Below are positions 1-6,857 of a DNA stretch of 12,821 bases, piece after piece. Origin of the DNA: Acidimicrobiia bacterium (GTDB lineage Bacteria; Actinomycetota; Acidimicrobiia; Spongiisociales; ZC4RG35); assembly GCA_009377735.1 (NCBI GenBank), contig WHTL01000087.1:1-12821 (forward strand), given 5' to 3'. A model generated the notes under the pieces. The model did not search any database and was not told the origin of the DNA. It was given only the letters and a program-made list of their open reading frames with translations. The translations under genes and the position numbers were made by a program. Every line of letters starts with the position of its first letter. The stretch's first letter is position 1.

Positions 1-754
1 CGAAGGTGCGCGGTTCTTGGTCGGCCATCTCAATTCGGGAAACAAGACTGCCGGGGTTCCCTGAAGCCTCCAACTGGACGAAGAGAAACTCGGCGCCGTC
101 GGGTGCTACCCGTGGCTCGCCATCGAGTCGGTATCCCTCAGCGGAGCCGGTGGCCGTCAATCTGATGCTCGTTCTCGGAAACGCAACGCTGGCGTTCATC
201 GACTCCATCGGGGCGGGGCTCTCCGAGAGTGTCTCTGAGAAGGAGCGACCCATGGTCTCATAGGAGGGAACCGATGTCAGCGTACCCAGAGTGTCGGGGT
301 CCTCGATCGTGCCGTCGACACTGCCCAGCTTCTCGGAGGGTCCGAGCGCCGTCCCAACCGTCGGCGGGTCCTCGGTAGGAGTTAGGCGATGGCCCACCAC
401 ATCCTCCCCACCGAAACCCTCGGCATTCACCGGTTCGTAGGCTGCGGGATAGCGCACCCACACCCGGTCGAGGCTACCGCCGGGGAAGACGACAGGCCCA
501 CACACCACTTCCTCGGTGGCTGCACCGGAGAGGGTACTGAGGAAACACCCCGAGCCATCCGTGAGCAGACCCCTGTCATCTTTCACCAGGTCCTGGAACC
601 GGGTCTCGAACTGTCCCAGAGAGGGGCCCAGGTCCATCACAGGCAGCCCTTGATATGTGAAGTCGGAGGCTTCCCCCTCGCTCATCCCACAACCGGACAC
701 GACCAGGCTCACCACAACGAGGAGAAGACTCAACTGGAGGCGGATGCGTGCCAT
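1..754 (-). CDS. Putative secreted lipoprotein, unknown function (3' end beyond the left edge)
   Basis: Reading the minus strand from the ATG at 754 gives 251 codons without a stop down to the window edge, so the gene is partial at its C terminus. The N terminus is a typical lipoprotein signal: basic residues R3 and R5, a hydrophobic stretch at about residues 6-19, and the lipobox V-S-G-C with the lipidated cysteine at residue 22. This predicts export and anchoring on the outer face of the membrane. A GAGGG motif lies four bases upstream of the start. Two more cysteines (residues 70 and 85) could form a disulfide. The rest is rich in acidic, Gly and Pro residues, and I recognise no domain. 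The gene diverges from the lipoprotein gene at 968 across a 213-bp intergenic region. The call as a real gene rests on the long open frame plus the clear signal; function is unknown. Confidence 0.8.
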   Translation of the reverse strand, partial: MARIRLQLSLLLVVVSLVVSGCGMSEGEASDFTYQGLPVMDLGPSLGQFETRFQDLVKDDRGLLTDGSGCFLSTLSGAATEEVVCGPVVFPGGSLDRVWVRYPAAYEPVNAEGFGGEDVVGHRLTPTEDPPTVGTALGPSEKLGSVDGTIEDPDTLGTLTSVPSYETMGRSFSETLSESPAPMESMNASVAFPRTSIRLTATGSAEGYRLDGEPRVAPDGAEFLFVQLEASGNPGSLVSRIEMADQEPRTF

Positions 755-927
755 GGTGCCCTCGATGTTCCCACAAGAGACCCTGTCTGTGTGAACTCTG
801 CCCGAGCATTCTCACCGTCGTCGCATCACATCGGTATGTGCACGCCTCGAATGGTGGGATTCAGGTCAGAGTGTATGTGATGAACAACATGTTCAACCAG
901 GACGGGGGCCGCGTCGTGGTGGGGGTG

Positions 928-952
928 GATAGGGTTCGTGCGTTAATAGACT
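928..952 (+). promoter_or_regulatory. Weak candidate promoter region of the lipoprotein gene at 968
   Basis: Two actinobacterial-style -10 candidates of the form TAnnnT lie just upstream of the gene: TAGGGT at 930-935 and TAGACT at 947-952. No convincing -35 element is visible at the expected spacing. The octamer GATAGGGT (928-935) recurs at 2503-2510 before the prepilin peptidase gene. No other element is evident in the divergent intergenic region 755-967. Confidence 0.2.
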
Positions 953-967
953 ACTGAAGGGAAAGAC

Positions 968-1924
968 ATGAGGATGCGTAATGCACGAGGTTCTCAGGGA
1001 AGAACTCTTCTATTCTCAATCGCCCTGCTCCTTGCAGCCTGTGATCTGATCTCAGTGGCATCCGACCCATCTCAAGATGTAGGCGATCCTTCTATTTTCT
1101 TGAACGATGTCAGCGTGGTCGTTGAAGCGGATATTGTTGCCGTCACCCCGTGGGAAGAATACGACTATTGGTCCGAATGGGAATTGGAGGTGCGATCTGT
1201 CCTGCTGACAACCGAGGCCTACCGTTGGGGGGGTGCCAGTCACGAGACTCCCCAGGTACGCCGTGGCGATCAAGTTGTCGCGGCATTTCCAGGTAAAGGC
1301 TATGGCGATGCCCTGGTAGGGAGGACATACTTCTTGGCGATGGCAGCCAGGGGACCGTTTGAAGAGATGGATGACTCGGTTCGTGGGTATCCGGCGAGCC
1401 CATTCTCCACAATGTTGGTGTTCGACGACCAATGGAGTCCGGTCGCCGTCCGCTCCGCCGACCATTGGGGCGGATCAGATGCGGCGATTCGGGGATACCA
1501 GGAGATCCTCGAACTTTACGACGGATCACCCCGGGACCGCGCTCTAGCCTTGGTGACGGATGCGATCAGGAGCGATCTTCCCGAGGTCGGGATCACGGTT
1601 GACGGTCAGGAGGTTGCACCATTGCAGAAACCCGAGAGCCAGGATGGCGAATGGACTCCTGGGGGTTTGGGTGAATGGCGTCGGGCCAATGGCTGGGAGA
1701 TGGGACCCGATTCGGCAGAGGCGGCGACCCAACATTTCGTGAAGGAGTGGGAGGCAAATCCAGCCGCGGAGCGTCAGCTGCCGGTAGTCGAGGTCGACGA
1801 GCAGTTCGGCGCTCTTCAGAAACTGGTGGGCGAAGTCGTCTTTCGTGACGTGACCGTCGTCACCACGGACAGATTCGTGGAGGAGTATCCGTGGATGGGC
1901 TGCGGTTCCCGGAGGTGGGTGTGA
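968..1924 (+). CDS. Putative secreted lipoprotein, unknown function
   Basis: The 318-residue product starts with a basic region, a hydrophobic core at residues 13-24 and the lipobox L-A-A-C with cysteine at residue 25, so it should be exported and lipid-anchored. The ATG at 968 is preceded by AAGGGA (957-962) at good spacing; ATG 974 is an alternative but shortens the basic region. Residues about 45-135 alternate as beta-strand-like segments and include a V-E-A-D-I-V-A-V stretch, which suggests a beta-barrel or OB-like exported domain; that is inference only. The stop overlaps the next start as TGATG, and a strong GGAGGT sits before that start. The last residues (after about 310) read as an Arg/Trp-rich tail unlike the rest, so the original frame may have continued into the downstream ORF. 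Family not recognised. Confidence 0.75.
   Translation: MRMRNARGSQGRTLLFSIALLLAACDLISVASDPSQDVGDPSIFLNDVSVVVEADIVAVTPWEEYDYWSEWELEVRSVLLTTEAYRWGGASHETPQVRRGDQVVAAFPGKGYGDALVGRTYFLAMAARGPFEEMDDSVRGYPASPFSTMLVFDDQWSPVAVRSADHWGGSDAAIRGYQEILELYDGSPRDRALALVTDAIRSDLPEVGITVDGQEVAPLQKPESQDGEWTPGGLGEWRRANGWEMGPDSAEAATQHFVKEWEANPAAERQLPVVEVDEQFGALQKLVGEVVFRDVTVVTTDRFVEEYPWMGCGSRRWV
1911..1916 (+). promoter_or_regulatory. Shine-Dalgarno supporting an internal start at 1924
   Basis: GGAGGT lies seven bases before the ATG at 1924, inside the end of the upstream lipoprotein gene. Together with the TGATG stop/start overlap it argues that the downstream ORF could be translated on its own by coupling. It could also be chance, because the same bases are coding in both frames. 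Confidence 0.5.
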
Positions 1925-2235
1925 TGGGTCCGTTCTCTACAGACACGGGCGGGAGCAATGTTGCATCGATCGTAGGTTATGGTCCTGCCGTTTCGGAGGC
2001 AACGTTGGTCGGTTGGACGGATAAGGAGTTTTCCAACCTGGGCAAGGCCGTGCCGCTTCAGAATGTCGGTCTCTTGGAGGCCGGTCAAACGTCGGTCTGG
2101 ATCGAGGTCGGCAACGACGGCGATCAGTATGCCTACGACTTTGAGGGAATCGATGAGCAAGAGGCCGCCGAACGACTATCAGAGATCTCAGGTCTCGAAG
2201 GAGCACAAGGGAGCGAGACGGACAACGAGGGCTGA
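1924..2235 (+). CDS. Hypothetical protein, or frameshifted C-terminal part of the preceding lipoprotein
   Basis: The ORF is 103 residues from the ATG at 1924. The same frame is open back to 1849 and offers a GTG at 1891. The start overlaps the upstream stop as TGATG and has a good Shine-Dalgarno at 1911-1916. The product has no signal peptide or membrane segment, and it begins with a Gly/Ser-rich, beta-like region, which is odd for a stand-alone partner of a lipoprotein. A single shift of reading frame between about 1849 and 1922 would join it to the lipoprotein as one protein of roughly 420 residues, with an acidic C-terminal tail. I cannot decide between a coupled gene and a broken or misread one. 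No domain recognised. Confidence 0.5.
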   Translation: MGPFSTDTGGSNVASIVGYGPAVSEATLVGWTDKEFSNLGKAVPLQNVGLLEAGQTSVWIEVGNDGDQYAYDFEGIDEQEAAERLSEISGLEGAQGSETDNEG

Positions 2236-2280
2236 CAGCAGGATCCTAGGAGCACCAGTATCCGAGGTGTAGGGGCGGAG

Positions 2281-2474
2281 CGGTCGACGTTGTGATGATG
2301 CGCGCTCAGGGTACGTTTCCACACCGTCGACCAGACATCCCGGCGGGGGGTGGTCGAAGTACCGGTAATCCGCGCTCAGGGCACGTTTTCACACCGTCGA
2401 CCAGACGCCCGGGCTGTGGAGTGGTCGACGTTGTGGAAATGCGCGCTCAGGGCACGTTTCCACACCCTCGACCA
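2281..2474. repeat. Tandem array of three 53-bp imperfect palindromes
   Basis: Copies lie at 2281-2333, 2351-2403 and 2422-2474, each exactly 53 bp, with 17- and 18-bp linkers, giving a 70-71 bp period. The right halves are nearly identical: CGCGCTCAGGG, then (C/T)ACGTTT, then CACACC(G/C)TCGACCA. In copy 3 the arm TGGTCGA (2422-2428) pairs with TCGACCA (2468-2474), and TGTGGAAA pairs with TTTCCACA, interrupted by few mismatches, so it can fold as a long hairpin. Copies 1 and 2 keep the outer arms with more mismatches in the left half. The array fills the gap between the lipoprotein gene pair and the pilus locus. It could act as a terminator or RNA-stabilising element, or be a REP-like family; the sequence alone does not show which. 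Confidence 0.85.
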
Positions 2475-2502
2475 CCGTGGAGACAAGACGGTGGCGGCCT
2501 CC

Positions 2503-2510
2503 GATAGGGT
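2503..2510 (+). promoter_or_regulatory. Candidate -10 element for the prepilin peptidase gene
   Basis: TAGGGT (2505-2510) fits the TAnnnT form of actinobacterial -10 elements. It lies six bases before the GTG at 2517, so transcription could begin at or next to the start codon and give a leaderless mRNA. That would fit the absence of a good Shine-Dalgarno there. The -35 is poor. Confidence 0.25.
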
Positions 2511-2516
2511 GCGGGG

Positions 2517-3086
2517 GTGATGAAAGACCCACCGGGGTACACGAAAGGTCTTCTCTACACCTGGCGAGGTTTGGCGCTGCTTGCCCTGATCGGGGTCGTG
2601 GTGGTGTACCGCGACCGCGATGAGATGGTGTGGTTGCTCGTCTGGTCGGTTTTCTCGATGTGGCTCGCCGATGGAGATATCCGGACCCGGCTCATGCCGC
2701 GCCGCGTCATCTACGTGGGGATCGGTTTCACCCTCGCCGCCATGATGGTGACGATCCTCGTCACGGATCACGGATGGACGCCCTCCCGAGACGGGATCAT
2801 CGGTGGTCTCAGCGCATTTGTGGCGCTCCTGGTGATGCGGGTGCTCTCGTCGGGGGCTATCGGCGGTGGTGATGTTCGGCTAGCGGCTTTGCTCGGATTG
2901 GGAGTGAGCACCGTTATGGGACCCTTCGGAGGACTGGTTGCTGTTGCCGCGGGGTGGCTCCTGCACGGCGCGATAGCCCTGACGGGGCTGGCGAAACGCC
3001 TCCTCACCATGGAGAGCACCCTTCCCCTTGGTCCTTCGCTTGTGCTGGCGTCCATGGCGTGTGTGGTCGTTGTAGCGCTCTTGTGA
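2517..3086 (+). CDS. tadV: Prepilin peptidase of the Tad pilus (TadV/CpaA type, A24 family)
   Basis: This membrane aspartic protease would cut the leader peptides of Flp and of TadE-like pseudopilins at the inner face of the membrane. The 189-residue protein is mostly hydrophobic helices. Two catalytic regions are visible: D54 in the D-I-R-T-R-L-M-P stretch, matching the usual D-x-R-x-x-x-I-P pattern, and G-G-G-D-V-R-L at residues 116-122 with D119, the GxGD signature. The late L-P-L-G-P-S motif also matches the family. Length is close to other TadV/CpaA proteins, which lack the N-methylase domain of PilD. Start is GTG 2517 or the adjacent in-frame ATG 2520; neither has a clear Shine-Dalgarno. 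It is the first gene of the pilus locus and is separated from the next by 126 bp. Confidence 0.92.
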   Translation: MMKDPPGYTKGLLYTWRGLALLALIGVVVVYRDRDEMVWLLVWSVFSMWLADGDIRTRLMPRRVIYVGIGFTLAAMMVTILVTDHGWTPSRDGIIGGLSAFVALLVMRVLSSGAIGGGDVRLAALLGLGVSTVMGPFGGLVAVAAGWLLHGAIALTGLAKRLLTMESTLPLGPSLVLASMACVVVVALL

Positions 3087-3100
3087 TGAGTGGGGTCTCT

Positions 3101-3129
3101 TCGTCACAGTACGGCGGTTACTCTATCCT
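3101..3129 (+). promoter_or_regulatory. Candidate promoter for cpaB and the downstream pilus genes
   Basis: TCGTCA (3101-3106) and TATCCT (3124-3129) are separated by 17 bp, each matching four of six bases of the housekeeping consensus. A start near 3136 would leave a leader of about 77 bases before the ATG at 3213, including a small GGGG-TGT-CCCC hairpin at 3164-3174. This would uncouple the main operon from the peptidase gene. Confidence 0.35.
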
Positions 3130-3197
3130 TGTGTGGGGTAGGAAAGCGGGGGATCGTCCATCAGGGGTGTCCCCGAAGTTCAGTATCCCGGTCCATT

Positions 3198-3203
3198 GGA
3201 GAG
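3198..3203 (+). promoter_or_regulatory. Shine-Dalgarno that fixes the cpaB start at 3213
   Basis: GGAGAG lies nine bases before ATG 3213. The same frame is open back to a GTG at 3090, but the extra 41 residues (Cys-, Arg- and Ser-rich, unlike the family) and this ribosome site favour 3213. Confidence 0.7.
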
Positions 3204-3212
3204 AACCTCACG

Positions 3213-3863
3213 ATGACGATCACAGAATCCGAGCGGGACGAACAGCTCCGGCTCTCTCCCGATTCGCCTAAGAAGCGAAAGGTCAAGGTCCCACAGCTGA
3301 TCTTGGCGATAATTGTGATGGCAGGCGCCGCTCTAATTGCTGTTCTCTGGTACTCCTCTTCGGTCACCCGTAGCCCGGTGTTGGTTGCCGCTAGCGATAT
3401 AGCGCCTGGTGAGATCATCGAGGCCAGCGATCTCGCCATCTCTTACATCGGGACCGATGACGTGTTGGCCGTAATCCCCCAGAGCGAGGCCGATCAGGTC
3501 ATCGGCTCGCGCGCCTCGATGGAACTGGTCACCGGCCAACTCCTACCACCGTCGGTCATGGATGGGAGGACCGCGGTGGTTCCGGGCGAATCGGTGGTGG
3601 GAGTGGTGGTGGCTGCGGGTGGTTACCCCAACACCGATCTGAGGGCAGGTCAGTTCGTTCGGGTGGTGTCGGTGGTTGAGGTCGACAACGTCCTTTCGCC
3701 CGAGGTGGCTGCCGAAAGCGTGGAGGTGATCGGTGTGGAACGGATCGAGGATGGCTCCAACCAGTGGCTGGTCACCCTGAGAACCGAGAACCCCAATGAG
3801 GCGAACCTGATCGCGGCCGCCGAGGAGGTCAAGCTGATCCTGGTTGGAGCGCCACCGTCATGA
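3213..3863 (+). CDS. cpaB: SAF-domain pilus assembly protein, CpaB/RcpC-like
   Basis: The 216-residue protein has a charged cytoplasmic N terminus (K20-K25 basic cluster), one membrane helix at about residues 29-47, and an exported part. Residues about 54-115 form a SAF domain with the typical V-L-V-A-A-S-D-I-A-P-G start and the later G-S-R-A-S...G-Q-L-L pattern. Residues about 120-216 resemble the C-terminal beta region of RcpC/CpaB. In diderm bacteria CpaB helps the secretin channel; no secretin gene is present here, so it more likely binds the wall or the pilus base on the outer face (inference). The last four bases (ATGA) overlap the start of the next gene, which suggests translational coupling. 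Confidence 0.88.
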   Translation: MTITESERDEQLRLSPDSPKKRKVKVPQLILAIIVMAGAALIAVLWYSSSVTRSPVLVAASDIAPGEIIEASDLAISYIGTDDVLAVIPQSEADQVIGSRASMELVTGQLLPPSVMDGRTAVVPGESVVGVVVAAGGYPNTDLRAGQFVRVVSVVEVDNVLSPEVAAESVEVIGVERIEDGSNQWLVTLRTENPNEANLIAAAEEVKLILVGAPPS

Positions 3864-4693
3864 GCCTCGTCGTGGTCGCCTCTGCCACCGGTGCACCCGG
3901 TGTCACCACGACGACCATTGGCCTTGGCGCAGTGTGGAGACAACGACCGGTTGTCCTCGAGGTCGATCCGCACGGCGCCGTCATCCCTGCCAGATATGGA
4001 ATGCCGATCCGACCCGGACTGGTATCCCTCACCGGTGCCGTTCGACATGGTGCGGATGGCGAAGCCGACGTGCTATCACACGCCCAACCCCTACCTGGTG
4101 GTCTTCCGGTGGTGGTGGGGGCGGAGACACCGCAACAGGCCACCAGTCTGCTCGGTAGCTACGGAACCCGGCTCGGGGAGTGGGCGGCAGCATCGCCGAT
4201 GACGATTCTCGCCGACGTCGGTCGTATTTCAATGACCTCCCCGGCGCTTGGCCTGATTCGTCGGGCCGACATCGTCACGCTCCTTACCAGCCCGGAATTG
4301 GAAGATATCCGGCTCGGGGCGTGGTGGGTCCGTCAGTTCCGCGATCGCACCAACGCCGGTCTCCTCCTTGTCGGCGACAAACCGTACGGCCCCAGCATCA
4401 TCAGAGAGGATCTCGGAGTTGACGTGTTGGGCGTGGTCGCCGATGACGCCAAAGGGGCCCGTGCGCTGGCCGGGCTGGGATCGGAGAAGACCCTCCGCCG
4501 GGCACCCCTCGTGAGGTCCTTGCGAACCATCGCCGACCATCTCGCAACCACGCTTCCCGAGTCCGATCCAGCACCCTCCTTCCGGTCGGAACCCGACGAG
4601 GAGCTTCCGGAAGGGCGGGACTCGGCGGGAGAACCCCAACTCGGGGAGAACGCCGACGAAGAGGAATCAACCACCGGTGTGGAGGCGTCTTGA
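3860..4693 (+). CDS. tadZ: TadZ/CpaE-like ParA/MinD-family protein with a degenerate P-loop
   Basis: The 277-residue protein begins directly with a MinD/ParA fold: strand L3-A7, a P-loop-like T10-G-A-P-G-V-T-T17, and V-L-E-V-D-P around D36. L-A-D-V near D119 stands where Walker B is expected. TadZ/CpaE proteins place the pilus machine in the cell and interact with TadA. The P-loop lacks both lysines: the deviant-Walker lysine position is Ala/Pro, and the catalytic GK(T/S) lysine is V15. ATP hydrolysis is therefore doubtful, though nucleotide binding may remain. Residues from about 225 are acidic and low in complexity, probably disordered. The start overlaps cpaB by ATGA and the end overlaps tadA by TGATG. 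The family call rests on fold motifs and gene order. Confidence 0.85.
   Translation: MSLVVVASATGAPGVTTTTIGLGAVWRQRPVVLEVDPHGAVIPARYGMPIRPGLVSLTGAVRHGADGEADVLSHAQPLPGGLPVVVGAETPQQATSLLGSYGTRLGEWAAASPMTILADVGRISMTSPALGLIRRADIVTLLTSPELEDIRLGAWWVRQFRDRTNAGLLLVGDKPYGPSIIREDLGVDVLGVVADDAKGARALAGLGSEKTLRRAPLVRSLRTIADHLATTLPESDPAPSFRSEPDEELPEGRDSAGEPQLGENADEEESTTGVEAS
4681..4685 (+). promoter_or_regulatory. Shine-Dalgarno that fixes the tadA start at 4693
   Basis: GGAGG lies seven bases before ATG 4693, which overlaps the tadZ stop as TGATG. A TTG at 4690 is in frame but less likely. Confidence 0.65.
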
Positions 4694-5994
4694 TGGCCGT
4701 TGACCAGAAACTCGTCGATCGCCTCCAACTCGAGGTTGGCGATGAGGTGACCGAGAAGATCACCCAGATCCAGGCGTCGGGTCGGGATGTCGCCAGCGAG
4801 GACGAGCGCCAGATAGCGCAAGCCCTCATCCAGGACAAGATCCGGCGTCTAGCCGAGCGGAGCCTGGAGCGAGGACTCCATCCCATGACACGCGAGGAGG
4901 AGGTCGAGCTCTCCAGCGAGGTCTTCAACCGCATCTACGGTCTGGGGAGGATCCAGGCGCTGATCGATGACCCCCGCATCTCCAACATCCACATCAACGG
5001 GTGCGACAACGTTCATGTCGTCTACAGCGACGGGACCAAGACCAAAGTTCCGGCAGTGGCTCCAAATGACAGGGCACTGGTGGACATGATCTCCTCGGCG
5101 GCGCGCCGGGTGGGTCGCTCCGAGCGACGCTGGGATGACGCCAACCCGTCGGTCGACGTGCAGTTGCCGGACGGGTCGAGGCTCAACGCCGTACAGGGCA
5201 TCACCGACCGGCCGATGATTTCCATCCGCTGTCACGACTTCGGTCTGAATCAGGTGAAGCATCTCGAGGAGGTGGAGATGTTCGACTCCCTCATGGGTGA
5301 CTTCCTCCGAGCCGTGGTGGAGGCCCGACTCACCCTGGTAGTTGCCGGTGCTACGAACGCAGGGAAGACCACGCTCCTTCGGTGTCTCCTCAACGAGATC
5401 ACACCCACCGAGCGAATCATCACCATCGAGGACAACCTCGAGCTCGGTCTCGACCGTTTCCCGGAGCGACACCCCGATCTGGTGACCTACGAGACCCGAT
5501 CTGCCAACACCGAAGGCAGGGGCGCCATCGACATGTCCTACTGTCTTCGGGCCTCACTCCGCCAGAATCCCAACCGCGTCGTCGTTGGCGAGGTCAGGGG
5601 GAAAGAAGTGGTGGAGATGGTGCGGGCCATGTCCCAGGGGAACGAAGGCTCGATGTGCTCCATCCACGCCGATTCCTCTTCCCACGCCATCGAACGGATG
5701 ATCCTCTACATGTCCGAGGCGGGTGTGGAGGAGGAGACGGCATTCCGTTGGATTCCATCGGCCGTCGATCTCATCATCCACGTCGGGTACACCACCGATA
5801 GGGAGCCCAAGCGGACCATCACCTCGGTACGGGAGGTGCTTTCGGGTGAGGGCGACCTGGTGGCCACCAATGAGGTGTGGGTTCCCGGCCCGAACAACTC
5901 GGCGGTTCCCGCTCCCGCCGCCGGGGTGAGCAGTTCTCTCAGTGAGAAGCTGCGACGGGTCGGTTTCGACATGGCAAGGACTGGTGTCTTGTGA
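4693..5994 (+). CDS. tadA: Tad pilus assembly ATPase (TadA/CpaF, type II/IV secretion ATPase family)
   Basis: The 433-residue hexameric ATPase powers pilus extension from the cytoplasmic face and works with TadB and TadC. All hallmarks are visible: an N-terminal helical region (about 1-85), a central domain that includes N-I-H-I-N-G, Walker A G219-A-T-N-A-G-K-T226, the Asp box T-I-E-D around D247, Walker B V-V-V-G-E-V-R around E300, and the His box C-S-I-H-A-D with H325. Length agrees with CpaF/TadA. The N terminus has an E-E-E-V-E-L-S-S stretch as in many CpaF proteins. It overlaps tadZ (TGATG) and tadB (GTGA), so expression is probably coupled. This is the most secure identification in the window. 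Confidence 0.97.
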   Translation: MAVDQKLVDRLQLEVGDEVTEKITQIQASGRDVASEDERQIAQALIQDKIRRLAERSLERGLHPMTREEEVELSSEVFNRIYGLGRIQALIDDPRISNIHINGCDNVHVVYSDGTKTKVPAVAPNDRALVDMISSAARRVGRSERRWDDANPSVDVQLPDGSRLNAVQGITDRPMISIRCHDFGLNQVKHLEEVEMFDSLMGDFLRAVVEARLTLVVAGATNAGKTTLLRCLLNEITPTERIITIEDNLELGLDRFPERHPDLVTYETRSANTEGRGAIDMSYCLRASLRQNPNRVVVGEVRGKEVVEMVRAMSQGNEGSMCSIHADSSSHAIERMILYMSEAGVEEETAFRWIPSAVDLIIHVGYTTDREPKRTITSVREVLSGEGDLVATNEVWVPGPNNSAVPAPAAGVSSSLSEKLRRVGFDMARTGVL

Positions 5995-6857
5995 GCGACA
6001 CAGTGGTGGTCATCGTGCTGTCGCTCTTCTTCGGGTTCGGTCTCTGGCTCCTTATCCTCTCCATGCTTGGTGTCTCGGTGCTCCCGACCCGAACTGGGGA
6101 AGCAACCACCAAATCCCGACCTCGATCGTCCAAGTTCACTGTGGGACGTCCCACGCTGATCGCGGCAGCTGCCGTGGGCATCCTCACGTATCTAGCCACC
6201 GCGTGGCCGATCGCCGCCATTTGCCTGGCAATACTGACCATCACCGTCCCCGCCGTGTTCGGTCCTAACGCCGGTGATGCCGCCGAGATCGAGAGGATCG
6301 ACGGGATCGCCACGTGGGTAGACACCATCCGCGACCTCATCGGTGGTGCCTCGGGTCTGGAGCAGGCGTTGGTCGCAGCGGCGTCGGCGCCACCGGAGGC
6401 CATAGGCGACGAACTCCGCAGGTTCGCCTACCGAGCCAACCATCTTTCACTCATCGAAGCGCTAGACCGCCTCGGTGAGGAACTGGATCACCCCCTGGGT
6501 GACCAGGTCGTTTTCGCCCTTGGCCACGCCGTCCGTTCCGAGGCGAGGGACCTCAGCGCCCTCTGCAACACCCTCTCCTCCACCCTCCGCGCCGAGGCGT
6601 CGATGCGACGCAGGATCGAGGTGCAGCAAGCCCGTCTGCGGCTCACCGGTCGCATCGTCGTGATGCTCACCATCGGCGTGGCCGTGGGTGTGACCGCCTG
6701 GCAGCCGATGTACCGGCTCGCATATGACACCTTCATCGGGCAAATGTGGCTTCTGCTCGCTTTCTCCCTGTACTTCTTCTCGATGTTCCTCTATGTGAGG
6801 ATGTCCCGTCTCAGCCTCCCCTCCCGCTTCAAGAGGAGACAGGTGGCTGACCACTGA
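5991..6857 (+). CDS. tadB: TadB, inner-membrane platform protein of the Tad pilus
   Basis: The 288-residue protein starts at GTG 5991, overlapping the tadA stop as GTGA. It has an N-terminal helix (about 3-28), a hydrophobic pair at about 48-90, a cytoplasmic type II secretion F-like domain at about 105-220 (signature region I-R-D-L-I-G-G-A-S-G-L-E-Q-A-L), and two C-terminal helices at about 220-240 and 248-270, followed by a basic tail. TadB and TadC form the membrane platform on which the TadA ATPase acts. Gene order and the T2SF domain support the name. It ends in a TGATG overlap with tadC. Confidence 0.93.
   Translation: MSDTVVVIVLSLFFGFGLWLLILSMLGVSVLPTRTGEATTKSRPRSSKFTVGRPTLIAAAAVGILTYLATAWPIAAICLAILTITVPAVFGPNAGDAAEIERIDGIATWVDTIRDLIGGASGLEQALVAAASAPPEAIGDELRRFAYRANHLSLIEALDRLGEELDHPLGDQVVFALGHAVRSEARDLSALCNTLSSTLRAEASMRRRIEVQQARLRLTGRIVVMLTIGVAVGVTAWQPMYRLAYDTFIGQMWLLLAFSLYFFSMFLYVRMSRLSLPSRFKRRQVADH

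Noticed and set aside
389..880. Plus-strand ORF of 163 codons
   Set aside because: It overlaps the minus-strand lipoprotein gene, which has a clear signal peptide and lipobox; the plus-strand product is His/Pro-rich and lacks family features.
2281..2474. Short CRISPR array with 70-bp period
   Set aside because: The intervals share TGGTCGA and palindrome arms, so they are not unique spacers; the units are imperfect palindromes.
2292..2507. Plus-strand ORF of 71 codons before the peptidase gene
   Set aside because: It lies entirely in the palindromic array and its protein repeats the array sequence.
3090..3212. Upstream extension of cpaB to GTG 3090
   Set aside because: The added residues are atypical, and a candidate promoter and good Shine-Dalgarno lie within this stretch.
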